64,000 bases of DNA from Pseudopyrenochaeta lycopersici (taxonomy: Eukaryota > Ascomycota > Dothideomycetes > Pleosporales > Pseudopyrenochaetaceae). The stretch's first letter is position 1. Every line of letters begins with the position of its first letter. The stretch is taken from the NCBI GenBank assembly GCA_003313425.1, contig NHZP01000030.1:496001-560000 (forward strand), given 5' to 3'. The notes beneath the pieces were generated by a model. That model worked only from the letters and a program-made list of their open reading frames with translations. It did not search any database and was not told the DNA's origin. Positions 13,122 to 23,108 of the stretch are shown here, in pieces. The translations under genes and the position numbers were made by a program.

Positions 13122-13337
13122 TGTTAGATTATATAAGTGCTATAAGGCCTGTAAGATATAAAAGATAAACTTAGAAGTACTACACAGGAAAGGGTGATTA
13201 ATAGAAGGACTAATACTACGGCCTTCAGAACCTCCGGAAGCAAGCAGTTAAAGGAGGGGAGAGAACACAGAATTAATAAATCACGTTCATTATTAAAATT
13301 CATCAAAGATCAAGCTAAATAGTCCTTGAATCTGATA
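13122..13337 (+). repeat. 3' LTR of the Copia element
   Basis: These 216 bases start TGTTAGATTATATAAG and end AATCTGATA. They follow a polypurine tract and are followed by AAGTG (13338-13342). The last part (cacgttcattattaaaattcatcaa region) keeps more CA/TG than the 5' LTR, so the two copies were mutated unequally. Confidence 0.93.
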
Positions 13338-13342
13338 AAGTG

Positions 13343-14049
13343 CGTGCTAGTGCAGCTAGTGTTACTACTGTCCTAAGGCTCCTGTTATCTGCATCTAGTG
13401 CTCTTATTATTATAGCTTATACGCTTGTTAGTTTAAGGGCCCTTAGTATCTGTCTATTATTTTTTAAGTTATTAATCTTTCTCCTTATGTTATAGGCGAA
13501 GAGGCCTAACTAACAAGTATACGTTTATTCTATACTACAGAAGGAGAAAGATAGAGAAGAGGTTATAGGTATCTTTAGAGGATATATATATATATTTATA
13601 TAAGTAAAGAGGAACGTACTCTTCTAGCTACTGACTTGTACGAGCTAATAAGAAAAGGGGGCAGAGGAGATTAAGGAGTTTACTCCCCGTGCGATAGTAG
13701 CGAAGCCTCTCTTGCTTAAAGGGCGCAGCCTATTACAGTAGTATCTTTACTAGGTAAAGTCTAGCCTTTACGTGTTAATCTCTTCTAAACTTCTAACCTA
13801 GCTTTATTTATACCTTAAGCGCCTTTAAAAGCTAAATATACGTTAATACTTAACTCTAATGTAGATAGAATAAGAAAGAGCGCTTATAAGAGTAAACCTT
13901 TAGGGTAGAGATATTAATTAGAACTAGCTCTTTAGAGTCTTTAGATAAGTTAAATAATTTAGGTATTTTACTAATTACGTAAGGAAGGTATAAGACTATA
14001 GAGGATATAATCTATAGGCTAGTAGAGAGTTATAAAAGCTAGAGTAGTA

Positions 14050-14109
<60 letters not shown>

Positions 14110-14333
14110 GAGTAATAAGCTAAAGGCTTTAGGCCTTCTTAGTTAAGTACTAGGCTATTAAGGGCTATATACTATAGCTAAGAGACTATATTAATAAGCG
14201 CTAAAAAAGTATAAGAAGGTGCTTACACTAAAGCACTTAGATACGCTTACTAGTATACACTATTTAGCTTTCCTCTTCTACTAATAGTAGTACTACTTTA
14301 CTACGCTTAGACTATATTAGTAAGTATATAGTA
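13343..14333. other. RIPped DNA of unknown origin, interrupted by the Fot1 element
   Basis: This TA-rich stretch lies between the Copia target duplication and the Fot1/Pogo insertion. I see no recognisable protein motif. It contains a short inverted pair around 13421-13440 and 13498-13518 and the (TAA)n tract. It probably continues at 16180 on the other side of the younger transposon. Confidence 0.5.
14051..14109. repeat. (TAA)n microsatellite, about 19 units
   Basis: This is an uninterrupted run of TAA units over about 59 bases, preceded by two TAG units. It lies in RIPped DNA with no gene frame. Confidence 0.97.
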
Positions 14334-14378
14334 ACGTCAAGCACCACCGAACCCACCACCCCACCGAACCCACCGAAA
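14334..14378. repeat. Left terminal inverted repeat of Fot1/Pogo element (45 bases)
   Basis: It is identical over 45 bases to the reverse complement of 16135-16179. The right partner ends at 16179, directly before the duplicated TA. Confidence 0.97.
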
Positions 14379-14401
14379 ATGCTTGGCGCTACCAACTCAG
14401 C

Positions 14402-16099
14402 TCATTCATCATTAGAACTATCACTATCAACAAGACTAGCTGTGCAATAAGTGCTTGCCTCTGACTCTTCTGAATCGTCTGGACGTTTTCTACACGTTGT
14501 TTTGTTGTGGCCAGTCTCTCCACAGTTCCCACAGCGCCGAGCAGCTCGTTGAGGCCCTACTCGATCGTCCTGTGTACGCGCCTTTTTTACTGGATTATTA
14601 CTCAACGATCCAGTAATACTCAACTCTGCTCCAGCCCCATACTCTAATGTACCTCCCTTCTGGATCTGCTTCCTTTTACGCGATTTCCGTGCAGTTTGCA
14701 CTGCTAATTGCTCTTCAAGCTCCTTAATACGGGAAGCTTGAAGGTTAAACTGAACTAACAGACTATCACCGCCTCTAACAAGCTGCTCATACGCCTCCTG
14801 GGCTGTACTAGGCGATCGAGTAAATTTACTCAATACTAGCTTTGATTGAGAGCTAAATTCGAACGAATTGCTTGGAGTCTTTGATTGCCACGGCGTCTCT
14901 AGTGGTGGGGCTTGAGGCGGGGTACGGATACGTACATTAAGGCGATCAATCACTCGATCAGGGTTTATAGGAACAAGTCCTGACGCCTCAAAGGCTGCTT
15001 TGCAGTTAGCCTCTGTAAAAACGCGTTCGTACGCGTCTTTAAAGGCTGGTAGAAAGCCTTCCTTGCTGATATGGAAGACGCGCTTCCGTGCCAAGTCTCT
15101 AACGCGTTGACCGTATATGCGCTTTAGAGGGGAGAAACAAACTACATCAAGCGGCTGAAGGATGTGTGACGAGTGTGACGGCATACAGAGCGTAAGGATC
15201 TTGTTGTCAAGGCAGTATTGCTTGAAATCCCAGCTCTGGTGGCTCTCATGGCCGTCCAAAAGGAGGAGCCTGTGTGCCCCTACCATACGCTCCTTTGTAT
15301 GCTTGTCAAAGTGCTTTAACCACTCAAGACCAAGCACGTTGTTTGTCCAGCCATTATTAGAGACTGAGACCTTCCAATTGCGCGGGATATCCACCTCCTT
15401 GTACCACGCTGAGAGGTGAACTTTCCCTTTGAGGATGAGAAAAGGTGGGGTGGAGTACCCAGCAGCGCAGATGCTCGCAATAGCTGTAACCCACTCCCGA
15501 TTGCCTGCCTGGACGAGCTCAGGCCGCGCACGCCTTTCAGAACCAGTAACAACCTTTGATGAGCTAGCAATTCCCATCTGAAAGCCAGTTTCATCAAAGT
15601 TGTGCACATCATCTGGGTGGACGCCATACTGCTCCATTGTGTCCTGAACGCGTGTAAACCACGCGTTTATCTCTTCAGGGTCTTCCCTCAGTATCCTCTG
15701 ACGGTCCTTTGCTCGATTAAAAGCCGTTTTAAGCTTCTCTGTACGCGCCACAAATCTCTCAGTCCAATTCTTGCCCACCTTCTCTGCACCCCGCGCTCCT
15801 AGTATGTGATCCGCCATATCCGCCACCTCTGACAGTGTAGGTGGAAAGCCTCTTGCATCGAGATCAAGAATACACTCGACGATTGAGTGTTCTTCAGTAG
15901 TAGTAAGGATACGGCTGTTAGGTGGTGTTTCGAGTCGAAATGGTACCCCGCGGGCGCGTTCAGTAAGGGTTGGGCGCTTCACGTTAAAGGCTTTGGCAGC
16001 AGCTGTATAGGATTTAAATTGGCCAAGATTGTAACTTTGAAGAGCAAGCTGTAGTCTCCCTTCATGTTGAACTAAAAGCGTGTTGCGTTGCTCAGCCAT
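14402..16099 (-). CDS. Fot1/Pogo transposase with C-terminal zinc knuckle
   Basis: The 565-residue frame is uninterrupted and starts at an ATG 35 bases inside the right TIR. An N-terminal helix-turn-helix (psq/CENP-B type, about 10-130) should bind the TIRs. The DDE_1 catalytic core shows D169 in NFDETGF, D282 in LLLLDGHESH and D318 in HILQPLDVV, a D-D35D spacing matching the Pogo family. Near 523-536 there is a CCHC knuckle (CGNCGETGHNKTTC), preceded by a basic stretch (RKSRKRKQ, about 475) that could be a nuclear signal. All catalytic residues are present, so the enzyme looks functional. It would excise and reinsert the element at TA sites in the nucleus. Confidence 0.96.
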   Translation of the reverse strand: MAEQRNTLLVQHEGRLQLALQSYNLGQFKSYTAAAKAFNVKRPTLTERARGVPFRLETPPNSRILTTTEEHSIVECILDLDARGFPPTLSEVADMADHILGARGAEKVGKNWTERFVARTEKLKTAFNRAKDRQRILREDPEEINAWFTRVQDTMEQYGVHPDDVHNFDETGFQMGIASSSKVVTGSERRARPELVQAGNREWVTAIASICAAGYSTPPFLILKGKVHLSAWYKEVDIPRNWKVSVSNNGWTNNVLGLEWLKHFDKHTKERMVGAHRLLLLDGHESHQSWDFKQYCLDNKILTLCMPSHSSHILQPLDVVCFSPLKRIYGQRVRDLARKRVFHISKEGFLPAFKDAYERVFTEANCKAAFEASGLVPINPDRVIDRLNVRIRTPPQAPPLETPWQSKTPSNSFEFSSQSKLVLSKFTRSPSTAQEAYEQLVRGGDSLLVQFNLQASRIKELEEQLAVQTARKSRKRKQIQKGGTLEYGAGAELSITGSLSNNPVKKARTQDDRVGPQRAARRCGNCGETGHNKTTCRKRPDDSEESEASTYCTASLVDSDSSNDE

Positions 16100-16181
16100 T
16101 ACGCGTTGATGAGTTGTGTAGTGGTCTTGGCAGATTTCGGTGGGTTCGGTGGGGTGGTGGGTTCGGTGGTGCTTGACGTTA

Positions 16182-17431
16182 AGTATATTAAAGCTCTTAG
16201 TATATAGTATCTTATTACTATAGTATACTTTAATTATTATAAATCTATTATTAATTATATAGAAGCTTAATAGCTATTAAAGCTAATTAGAGCGCAGTTA
16301 GGATTTAACTAAGTTTCCTTTAAGCTTACTTTTAAATTTATTCTATTCTTCTCTTAAGTCCTTATACTAGACGTGCGTAGTACGTATAACTAATATATTA
16401 CATAATACTAAGGTAATATACTATAGCGCGTACTAGATACCTAACCTACTATAGTATAGTAATAGCTTACGCGTTATTATAAATTAGGTAGGCTTCTATA
16501 TCCTAAACTTAGCGCAGAGTAATTAGTACTTTATATGCAGCTAGTTATAAATAGGTAACGTTATATTAGCTTTAATAAGAATTACTCTAATTAGAGGGTT
16601 TAAAATAAAAGTACTAGTATAAGTAGTAATTACGCATAAATCTTCGCCTAGATTAGCTCTTACAGCTAATTATAGCTCCTAAGTATTTCTATTAGATCCC
16701 TAAATATATATAAAAGCTACGTATATATTATAATAGATATAAATAATAGTAGTAGCTCTATATTAGGTAAGGTTTATTATTACTATAAAGAAGGTCTCCT
16801 TATAGATTAGAAGAGTAAGTAACTATATAACTATAATTTTTATATTAATACACGCAGATAGGTTTAAGGGTTACCTTAGTATGTAAGTTAAGAGGAATTT
16901 TAGATTATTAAGGCGTGTATAGATTTTTATATTGCTGCAAAGTCTAAGTACCTATAATTTTGTCTGTTACGGCGGTTGTTCTGTTACGAAGGGATACACG
17001 TTACTATGGATAAGCAGTCGATGTTTATATAACTGGTAAATCTGTTAGGCAATATGAGACAAATGTTTTGGACATTTCGGCTCTTAAGCGCCTTTATGGA
17101 CTGGCGTGGGTCGGGACCTAACTTTTGAGCCAGTTGATTAGGTTCAACAAAGCCCCATGCTTTCATTACCTCCGTCCGTTCCGGGAACTTTGAAAATTTT
17201 CCATCCTTTCTAGTCGCTGGTCTTCCTCATGATCATTGTAGTGCTTTTCTTCAGCGGCTACATTCACTTCCGTCAAATTTCCTTTACTCAGGTTGTATTA
17301 TACACTCGGACGAACACCGTTTCCAACTTTCTGTATCATATCATCCCATATTGCTGAATCTTGTCTTCCAGCGGATCGAGGAGTTTTTGCGCCTCACAAA
17401 CCTTCTTCCCCCCCTTTCTACTAGCTTGGTC
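16182..17431. other. End of RIPped island and transition to unique DNA
   Basis: From 16182 to about 16,960 the sequence is TA-rich and stop-filled with no recognisable motif, probably the continuation of 13343-14333. From about 16,965 the composition changes to ordinary genomic DNA without a gene. This is the 3' flank of the large membrane-protein gene. Confidence 0.6.
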
Positions 17432-20400
17432 TTATCTGTTCTCGTCATTCCGAGGTTCTGTGCGAGAACCGATGCCAAACGCGTCCAAGTAGGCATCTAA
17501 CAATTCTGATGAACTGGAATCACTTTCATCGTCCTCAGGCTCGTCAAGCCCGTCAGAGTTGACTTCATCATCGTTGATAGACCTTTCGTCGTCGTCATAC
17601 TCTGGCTCGTCAAGTCTGTTAGATTCAGCGCCGTCATCGTGCATAGGCCATACCCGATTTTCATCTTTGTCCTCGATTCTGCCTTCCTCGGATTCAACAA
17701 CTCCATTTTGTCCACTCGGTGCAAGAGATCTATTACACTGGTCGTCCAAAAAATTCCGATTTTCGTCGAGTCGATGAACATGATGCGTATCAATGGACAT
17801 GGAGTCGTCGTCGTGATGGAGAGGACAATCAGGTAAGTGGTCCAAATCTTGAGATTGTGTTCTCGGTTGCCAAAGCTTATTGTCGTGTGCACTACTCCCG
17901 TCAAGGTATTGTAGGCGAAATCCTGGTGACGTATCTAATAGGCTTCCTTGTGCCGCTGAATGACTTTGGGATGCATATGCTGCAAAACCAGCTGCATTAT
18001 ACGAGGTAGAAGCGTAGCCATCGTAGTATGTGGGTGCTAGATATTGTGAATGCTGTCGCTCAGCGGTTCTAGTCTGAGAGCCGTGTTGGGATTCGTCATA
18101 GATTGCTCGATTCTGGGGGGAATCTGCGTCGGAAATTTGCATTTCTGTATCGCCTTGATCACTTGCGTAGCCTATGACTAGGTCCATGGCGCTCGAAGCA
18201 TCAAGTGAAGCTTCCTCTGGGAGATCAGTGACGGGGAGCAGCTGGTTTGTTTGCTCCATTCCAGACAAATAACAATCGTTAGGCACGAACTCTGCAGCAT
18301 GCCGTTGCGGTGTAAGAATGTCTTGAAATTCTTGTCGCAACTGGGAAACCCTGGCTCCTTGATCAAATAGACCAGCAGGATGGTATTCGTTTGGTTCGTG
18401 TGCATCCAGCATTTTCTCATCAAGGTCCAAGAAGTTTGAGTTTGCCTCACCCGCACTCATTACGGTCGATGTTTCTGCGTGAATTTGCGCTTCGTTGAGA
18501 GGGCTTGCTGGAGGCACAACATCGTCATCAAGGTCCATCGCGTCTCCAAAATCCCGATCTGCGTCTTGGCTATCAGTATTTTCTGGATGCGCATCGGCCA
18601 CGGCCTCGACCTCTATCAGCGTGGAGCAATCCGTAAAATTCGTATCATTATATCCGAGTTCATGGGAAGATTCCTTTGTCAGCTGAATGGCGGGGGCGAG
18701 GGCTCTCAGGTTGGAAATGGAGTGTTCGAGAGCCCCATAGGGGTTGGCTGCAAAGCTGGCAGCAATCGTACTTGATCCGACCTCGATATCCATTGGAGTC
18801 TCCCCACCATTCAATTCAAGGTCACCGTTTGTATCAGTCTGATTATCATGCGTTGGAAACCCATTGCCATGATTTGCGAGCCCACGATCGGATTGCAAAT
18901 CAATAAAGTGGGGAGGACAAAGAGACAATTCGCCAACGATGTCGCCAGTATCACTATCTGACAAATTTTGGACAGGTTCAGTGCTGATATCACCGCCTCC
19001 ATTGTGACTGCTCGAACAGTCGGAGTGTTCGACAATTATAGGCTGGCCTGAAGCGGGCGAAAACAGGCCGTCATTGTCACCCGCGGAACCTTCGAATAGA
19101 CTTTCAACAGCCGAATGAGGCTCCGAATGGTGATGTGTCGGATGAAATTCATTGCTCTCAGACTCCGTATCGTCGTCAGAGTACTGGGATCGCTCCAGCG
19201 CGGCATGAATATCCTCTGCTTGGTGGAAATCTTGATTTGGTCGGTCAACTTTCACGCTCGAGAGCTCTTCACCGTGAACCTCGACAATGTCATCTTCTTC
19301 TTTAGCAGCGTTCTGTGATTCAACTTCGGTTGTCTCATCATGCTGCGGATCTGCTGCAACTTGAATGTCGTTATTGTCTGCGAGCCCTATAGAAGAGATC
19401 AAGTACGGGCTTTGTTCCGCATCAGAATGGTCTGATTGAGACTCAGTATCTTCATTGATCTGGCCCTGGAGTCGGTCCGCGAGATTACGCACTTCATCGG
19501 CAGCGTCCAGTTCTGCATCATTGAAAGGAAAAGACGCTGAGGAGGTAGTAGGACCAGGATTGATGGGAGTTCGAATGGCATTCTTTTGTTGATCTGCCTG
19601 CATGGATTGAACTTTTTGCTGGGGTCTAATTGTTCGGCGCGCTGTATTCTCCCGTGTTGTGGCAGGTAGTGCAGTGGTAGAATACTCCCCTGTGGCCTCA
19701 CATCCCCGGCCTTCGAACTGAGCGAGACCACTTTGAAGCCCTGGGATATTCCTGCTCGCAGTTGATCGACTCTCATCTAAGGCATTGCTCCATATTCCAA
19801 AAGATAGCAGCTGCAAAACGATTGTAATGATGAAGGTGGCATGGTCTTCTGTGCATTCGAGACCACCAATTGCGGAGACAATCAATAGCGCGACCGGGAA
19901 TATAAAAACCAGCACGAACGCCACAGACAACAGGATTTTGTGCTGAGGTATTCCTCGTACAGCAAGGATACATGCAGTAGTAGAATTGACTGTCAAGAGG
20001 ACAATCTTCGGAACACGCCAGAGGCATCGCGTGGAAAGTACCTGATAGAAAGTTTCCTGAAATATCTGGAAAAGTGAGGGGCGATGAATGACTCTAACCA
20101 ACCAGATGTATGCCTCTTTCATGGCAGACCAGTCTCTTCTGCTCGATATTACGAAAACTTGGATAGTGCGACATGAACAAGCAACCCACGAGTTCGTGTC
20201 AGCAAACATCATGATGCTGAACTGGTTTCCGGGCAAGATAGGTTGGTTAAGTGCTGTGATAAAGCAATCTTTGACCGTGGAGAAGTATTCAATGATGTTC
20301 GTCCATATGGCCATGATGAATGTGCTAAGAGACGATGAGAACGCCCAGATTGTCCTTGATGACGCGAGAAGAAGTGTAATCTTTGTAATGGCATTGTCCC

Positions 20401-21595
20401 GAAGTTGGCCACGCTCATTCGAATTTGTGATGATAGCTGGCCATAGCTGTCTAACTTGAGTCGCCTTTATCAAAGCCTGTAACGGTTCATTATCGAGGGT
20501 GTTTACCGCATTTGTTATGAGGTGGAAGCCGTAGATGGAGCCGAGGTAGAGAAGAATAGCCAATGGTAATATAATAAGAATAGTGAGCACGTTGAAAATT
20601 GCTCTGCCCTGGTGACTTGAAATCCACAATGTTCGAGTGTGAATTCCAGCCATAATCCAAGCAAAGGGTGTCCGGGGGTCTTGTGACATCCAAGTGATGA
20701 GTGCGCGCAGATTGCTGACGACGCGGGCAGTTGGATCCCAGATGCTGTTCATAATTATTCGACCCAATCGTCGGCAGCTCTCCATGAGTTTCGGTGTGAA
20801 TAAACCGTAGGGCAGAATGAACCAACCGTTGTACAAGCCATTGGAAAGAAGTGCAGCGATGTTCTTAGGACAGATAAAGATGCTCTGCGCCAGCCACATT
20901 AAAGCCGGGCATAGTAGAATAAAAGAAATGATGAAAAGCAGCCTGCTCGTAATGTAGGCAGTGTCAATGGTCTGAGCGGATTCCTGGATGGCCTTTTGAA
21001 TAGCATGGAGAGCAGACTGCATGAATCCGTCAGCGACATGGAGTAAGGTCTTAGCGTATCCAGCGATGACGTTCGGATCGAGGCCAACAATAACCTTGGT
21101 AAAAGAAGAGAAGGCTGTTCGGAGTTGCATGAATCCATCGAAGACATGAAGCCAAAGTCCTGATATGTAGTTTTGAACTATGAGCCTCGGAGCATCAAAG
21201 TATGCAACATATGCGACGAAGAGAGTGTATAAAGTGCCGAGTATGATCCAGATGGCTTTTTGATGCTTTGGACGTGGTGAAATAAAGAGTATGTGAGCAA
21301 AGAAGAGGAAGATTGGAACAATAGCCATTAAAACAGTGAGCCAAGTGATGGGGCTCTCGGGTCCATGTTCGCGAAACGCGGGTTTTGTGTCGCTCGAGGT
21401 GGGGAAACTGTTGGAGTTGGTGGTATCTTTTAGACTCGGGATCGTGAGGGTGCCATTTCTAATCAGCCTCAAGGTCGAAGTTTGGATCCAGTTGGCGGCA
21501 GTGTTGTAGGTAGGAAAGTAGCGCGGTCCCTCAACGATAACAAGCACTGCAGCCCATGCGCCGACGATGTTCTGGTGCAAGAAGTGTGCAGCCAT
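17432..21595 (-). CDS. Very large multi-pass membrane protein with acidic disordered C-terminal half
   Basis: I do not recognise a family. The frame extends to 21655, but upstream of 21595 it has no ATG, so I take the ATG at 21595 (MAAHFLHQN), giving 1,387 residues without introns. The N-terminal half has about eight or nine hydrophobic helices, for example WLTVLMAIVPIFLFFAHILF, LFIISFILLCPALMWLAQ, VLTILIILPLAILLYLG and LLSVAFVLVFIFPVALLIV, separated by polar loops. From about residue 640 to the end the sequence is rich in D, E, S, N and Q, with runs of acidic residues close to the C-terminus, and is presumably disordered. The gene is the first intact host gene beside the transposon island. 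A role in an organelle membrane or the nuclear envelope would be speculation. Confidence 0.75.
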   Translation of the reverse strand: MAAHFLHQNIVGAWAAVLVIVEGPRYFPTYNTAANWIQTSTLRLIRNGTLTIPSLKDTTNSNSFPTSSDTKPAFREHGPESPITWLTVLMAIVPIFLFFAHILFISPRPKHQKAIWIILGTLYTLFVAYVAYFDAPRLIVQNYISGLWLHVFDGFMQLRTAFSSFTKVIVGLDPNVIAGYAKTLLHVADGFMQSALHAIQKAIQESAQTIDTAYITSRLLFIISFILLCPALMWLAQSIFICPKNIAALLSNGLYNGWFILPYGLFTPKLMESCRRLGRIIMNSIWDPTARVVSNLRALITWMSQDPRTPFAWIMAGIHTRTLWISSHQGRAIFNVLTILIILPLAILLYLGSIYGFHLITNAVNTLDNEPLQALIKATQVRQLWPAIITNSNERGQLRDNAITKITLLLASSRTIWAFSSSLSTFIMAIWTNIIEYFSTVKDCFITALNQPILPGNQFSIMMFADTNSWVACSCRTIQVFVISSRRDWSAMKEAYIWLVRVIHRPSLFQIFQETFYQVLSTRCLWRVPKIVLLTVNSTTACILAVRGIPQHKILLSVAFVLVFIFPVALLIVSAIGGLECTEDHATFIITIVLQLLSFGIWSNALDESRSTASRNIPGLQSGLAQFEGRGCEATGEYSTTALPATTRENTARRTIRPQQKVQSMQADQQKNAIRTPINPGPTTSSASFPFNDAELDAADEVRNLADRLQGQINEDTESQSDHSDAEQSPYLISSIGLADNNDIQVAADPQHDETTEVESQNAAKEEDDIVEVHGEELSSVKVDRPNQDFHQAEDIHAALERSQYSDDDTESESNEFHPTHHHSEPHSAVESLFEGSAGDNDGLFSPASGQPIIVEHSDCSSSHNGGGDISTEPVQNLSDSDTGDIVGELSLCPPHFIDLQSDRGLANHGNGFPTHDNQTDTNGDLELNGGETPMDIEVGSSTIAASFAANPYGALEHSISNLRALAPAIQLTKESSHELGYNDTNFTDCSTLIEVEAVADAHPENTDSQDADRDFGDAMDLDDDVVPPASPLNEAQIHAETSTVMSAGEANSNFLDLDEKMLDAHEPNEYHPAGLFDQGARVSQLRQEFQDILTPQRHAAEFVPNDCYLSGMEQTNQLLPVTDLPEEASLDASSAMDLVIGYASDQGDTEMQISDADSPQNRAIYDESQHGSQTRTAERQHSQYLAPTYYDGYASTSYNAAGFAAYASQSHSAAQGSLLDTSPGFRLQYLDGSSAHDNKLWQPRTQSQDLDHLPDCPLHHDDDSMSIDTHHVHRLDENRNFLDDQCNRSLAPSGQNGVVESEEGRIEDKDENRVWPMHDDGAESNRLDEPEYDDDERSINDDEVNSDGLDEPEDDESDSSSSELLDAYLDAFGIGSRTEPRNDENR

Positions 21596-22178
21596 CGTAT
21601 CCCGATTCGATGTTTGTGGTTGTTGGATCGCGAGGGGGGATATTGAGAAAGCCACTAGTCGTTTATATTATAATACTTTGTGTGTAGTGCGTACTTGGAC
21701 TGTGCAAAAGCTTCTGTAGGATTGCTATGGAGGATGCGAGTGTGAATTGTTTGGAAAAGAATGGGGGTAACTACTGGGTGGAAGCGGTGGTGGGCAGTAG
21801 GTGTAAGTGCTTTGTTTTGGGCTTGAGAAAGGGCTTTATTATGTGGCAAAAATAAGAGTGAAAGGCTCGATTGTCGTCAGAAGACATAATGTTGGTATTG
21901 TCTGAATTGACGCAACAACGGACGCATGGGTGAAACAATGAAACGAAGTACTGATTGATACACGATCAATTAAATAGACGGCTTACTGGCTGCCATTCAG
22001 TGTCCTAGGGTATAACTTTACTCAGAAAGCAGCTGAGTGGGAGCTTTTAGAAGGGTTGAGGAAGGTTAGGATATATTTGTCGCAACACGTCTGTTATTTC
22101 ACTTCTTGGAACTGTGCAAAAACATGTTTTACAAGGCGGGAGCATCACGAGCAGACCATCCTGCTCATATCCGTGGTC
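21596..22178. other. Intergenic, no feature recognised
   Basis: These 583 bases hold the promoter of the large membrane-protein gene and the 3' flank of the small reverse-strand gene. Short frames here have no protein character that I recognise. Confidence 0.5.
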
Positions 22179-22763
22179 TCACGTGGGTCTTTTGCTGGCG
22201 ACAGCAATGGCTTCCCACGCTCTACCCCCGATCTCATCCGCGCTCTGAACTCGCACATGCCAGGTGGCAAAGCAGCCCGCGTAGTCATCCCAGTCTGCCC
22301 TTGGGCCTGCCCAAATAATCTGCTCCACGGCGCCCTCACCGTACTGTGCCATGTACTCCTGCAACAAACCCACACGTCTTGGGTATACAAACAGCCACGT
22401 CGCGGCTTCCCCCGCCAGAGGTTTGAGAAAGCGTGTGCCGTAAACAATATGATGGTGTGACCTGGGAAGGTACTTGTTCGGGCTGGGCTCGACCTCGACG
22501 CCAACAACATGCGACAAGAATGGATTAGCAATGAGGTATGCTTCGAGGAGACCAAACCCGCTGCCTATGGAGAGAATAAGGTTCGGTTGCGGGGGTAGGA
22601 GGGTGTGGAGGTGGGCGATGAGGGGTCTGCTGAGGGCGAGGCAGCACCCTGAATAGACGGCGGGCTTCTCCGAAAGCGCTGGCAATGGTAAGGGCTCCCC
22701 TTGGGTAGAGAGACGCGCTGCATCATCGCGCTCTGGATCGAAATTATCGTCGAAGGATGACAT
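22179..22763 (-). CDS. Small Rossmann-like (possible methyltransferase) protein
   Basis: This 194-residue intronless frame starts at the ATG at 22763. Residues about 61-75 (LILSIGSGFGLLEAYLI) match the glycine-rich motif I of class I SAM-dependent methyltransferases. VVGVEVEPSPNKYLPR follows, with the acidic residue expected after the second strand. The later part (AVEQIIWAGPRADWDDY) resembles a central strand region, but no catalytic signature is visible. It is short for a free-standing enzyme and could be a degenerate or accessory methyltransferase-fold protein. It is divergent from the PFF1 gene, with a 345-base shared promoter region. Confidence 0.65.
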   Translation of the reverse strand: MSSFDDNFDPERDDAARLSTQGEPLPLPALSEKPAVYSGCCLALSRPLIAHLHTLLPPQPNLILSIGSGFGLLEAYLIANPFLSHVVGVEVEPSPNKYLPRSHHHIVYGTRFLKPLAGEAATWLFVYPRRVGLLQEYMAQYGEGAVEQIIWAGPRADWDDYAGCFATWHVRVQSADEIGGRAWEAIAVASKRPT

Positions 22764-23108
22764 GGTAGATGGGAACTAGGGATTAGTGAGCGACGACGGA
22801 ATTAATCAGTATTCAATGCCTTGCACAACGTCTTCTTGGACAGAGGTGCTTCGTATGTCACATGAGAAGCCTATGAAGTGAATGAAGCATAGGGGTGGCT
22901 AGCATCGCAATGTCTGTGTGTTGTTGTCGATGGCTCCTTCCGCCACTTTGGTTGCTGTTGCTGCAAGGAGCTATGACCGCATGCTGCATGCGCGAGCTTT
23001 CACCCCGCAGCCACCTTCGACCTCCAACCACAAGTCACAACATCGAGCCACTCGCCTTTAGGCCCATAGTCAGCTACGTGGCTCTGTGGGAGCTCCTCGG
23101 GCTTGAAC

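Larger units (their letters stand above)
7735..13337 (+). mobile_element. Full-length, RIP-killed Ty1/Copia retrotransposon
   Basis: The element is bounded by two 216-base LTRs and flanked by the 5-base duplication AAGTG (7730-7734 and 13338-13342). Through stops the + strand reads in Copia order. Gag ends in a knuckle-like CKIRYLLKECYYIHP (about 8970-9020). The pre-integrase motif LWHKxLGYLGL is near 9717 and integrase (LLIIDRFSSM, VIKLDNKIIIV) lies at 9950-10130. RT follows (KYKARLIV near 11280, FYVDNIILI near 11655), then RNase H (DRKSSQGYII, KAKLLAL; 12550-12680). Integrase before RT defines Copia. A polypurine tract (aagggggtg) precedes the 3' LTR. A non-RIPped insertion interrupts it at 11936-12310. 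Confidence 0.95.
14334..16179 (-). mobile_element. Intact Fot1/Pogo-type DNA transposon (Tc1-mariner superfamily)
   Basis: The 1,846-base element has perfect 45-base terminal inverted repeats starting acgtcaagcaccaccgaac (14334-14378 and 16135-16179). A TA dinucleotide flanks each end (14332-14333 and 16180-16181), the expected target site for this superfamily. The TIRs themselves contain the repeated block CACCGAACCCACC. One open frame fills the interior. The element has normal GC and no RIP signature while everything around it is RIPped, so it inserted after the last RIP episode affecting this island. The length is typical of Fot1 relatives. Confidence 0.96.

Noticed and set aside
1..14333. 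Any functional host gene or CRISPR-like array in the TA-rich island
   Set aside because: The frames are broken every few codons, all recognisable motifs are retroelement-derived, and the short tandem repeats lack spacer structure.
21596..21849. Upstream extension or separate small gene before the large membrane protein
   Set aside because: The frame from 21655 lacks an ATG, and the next upstream frame is short with no protein character. The ATG at 21595 is preferred.
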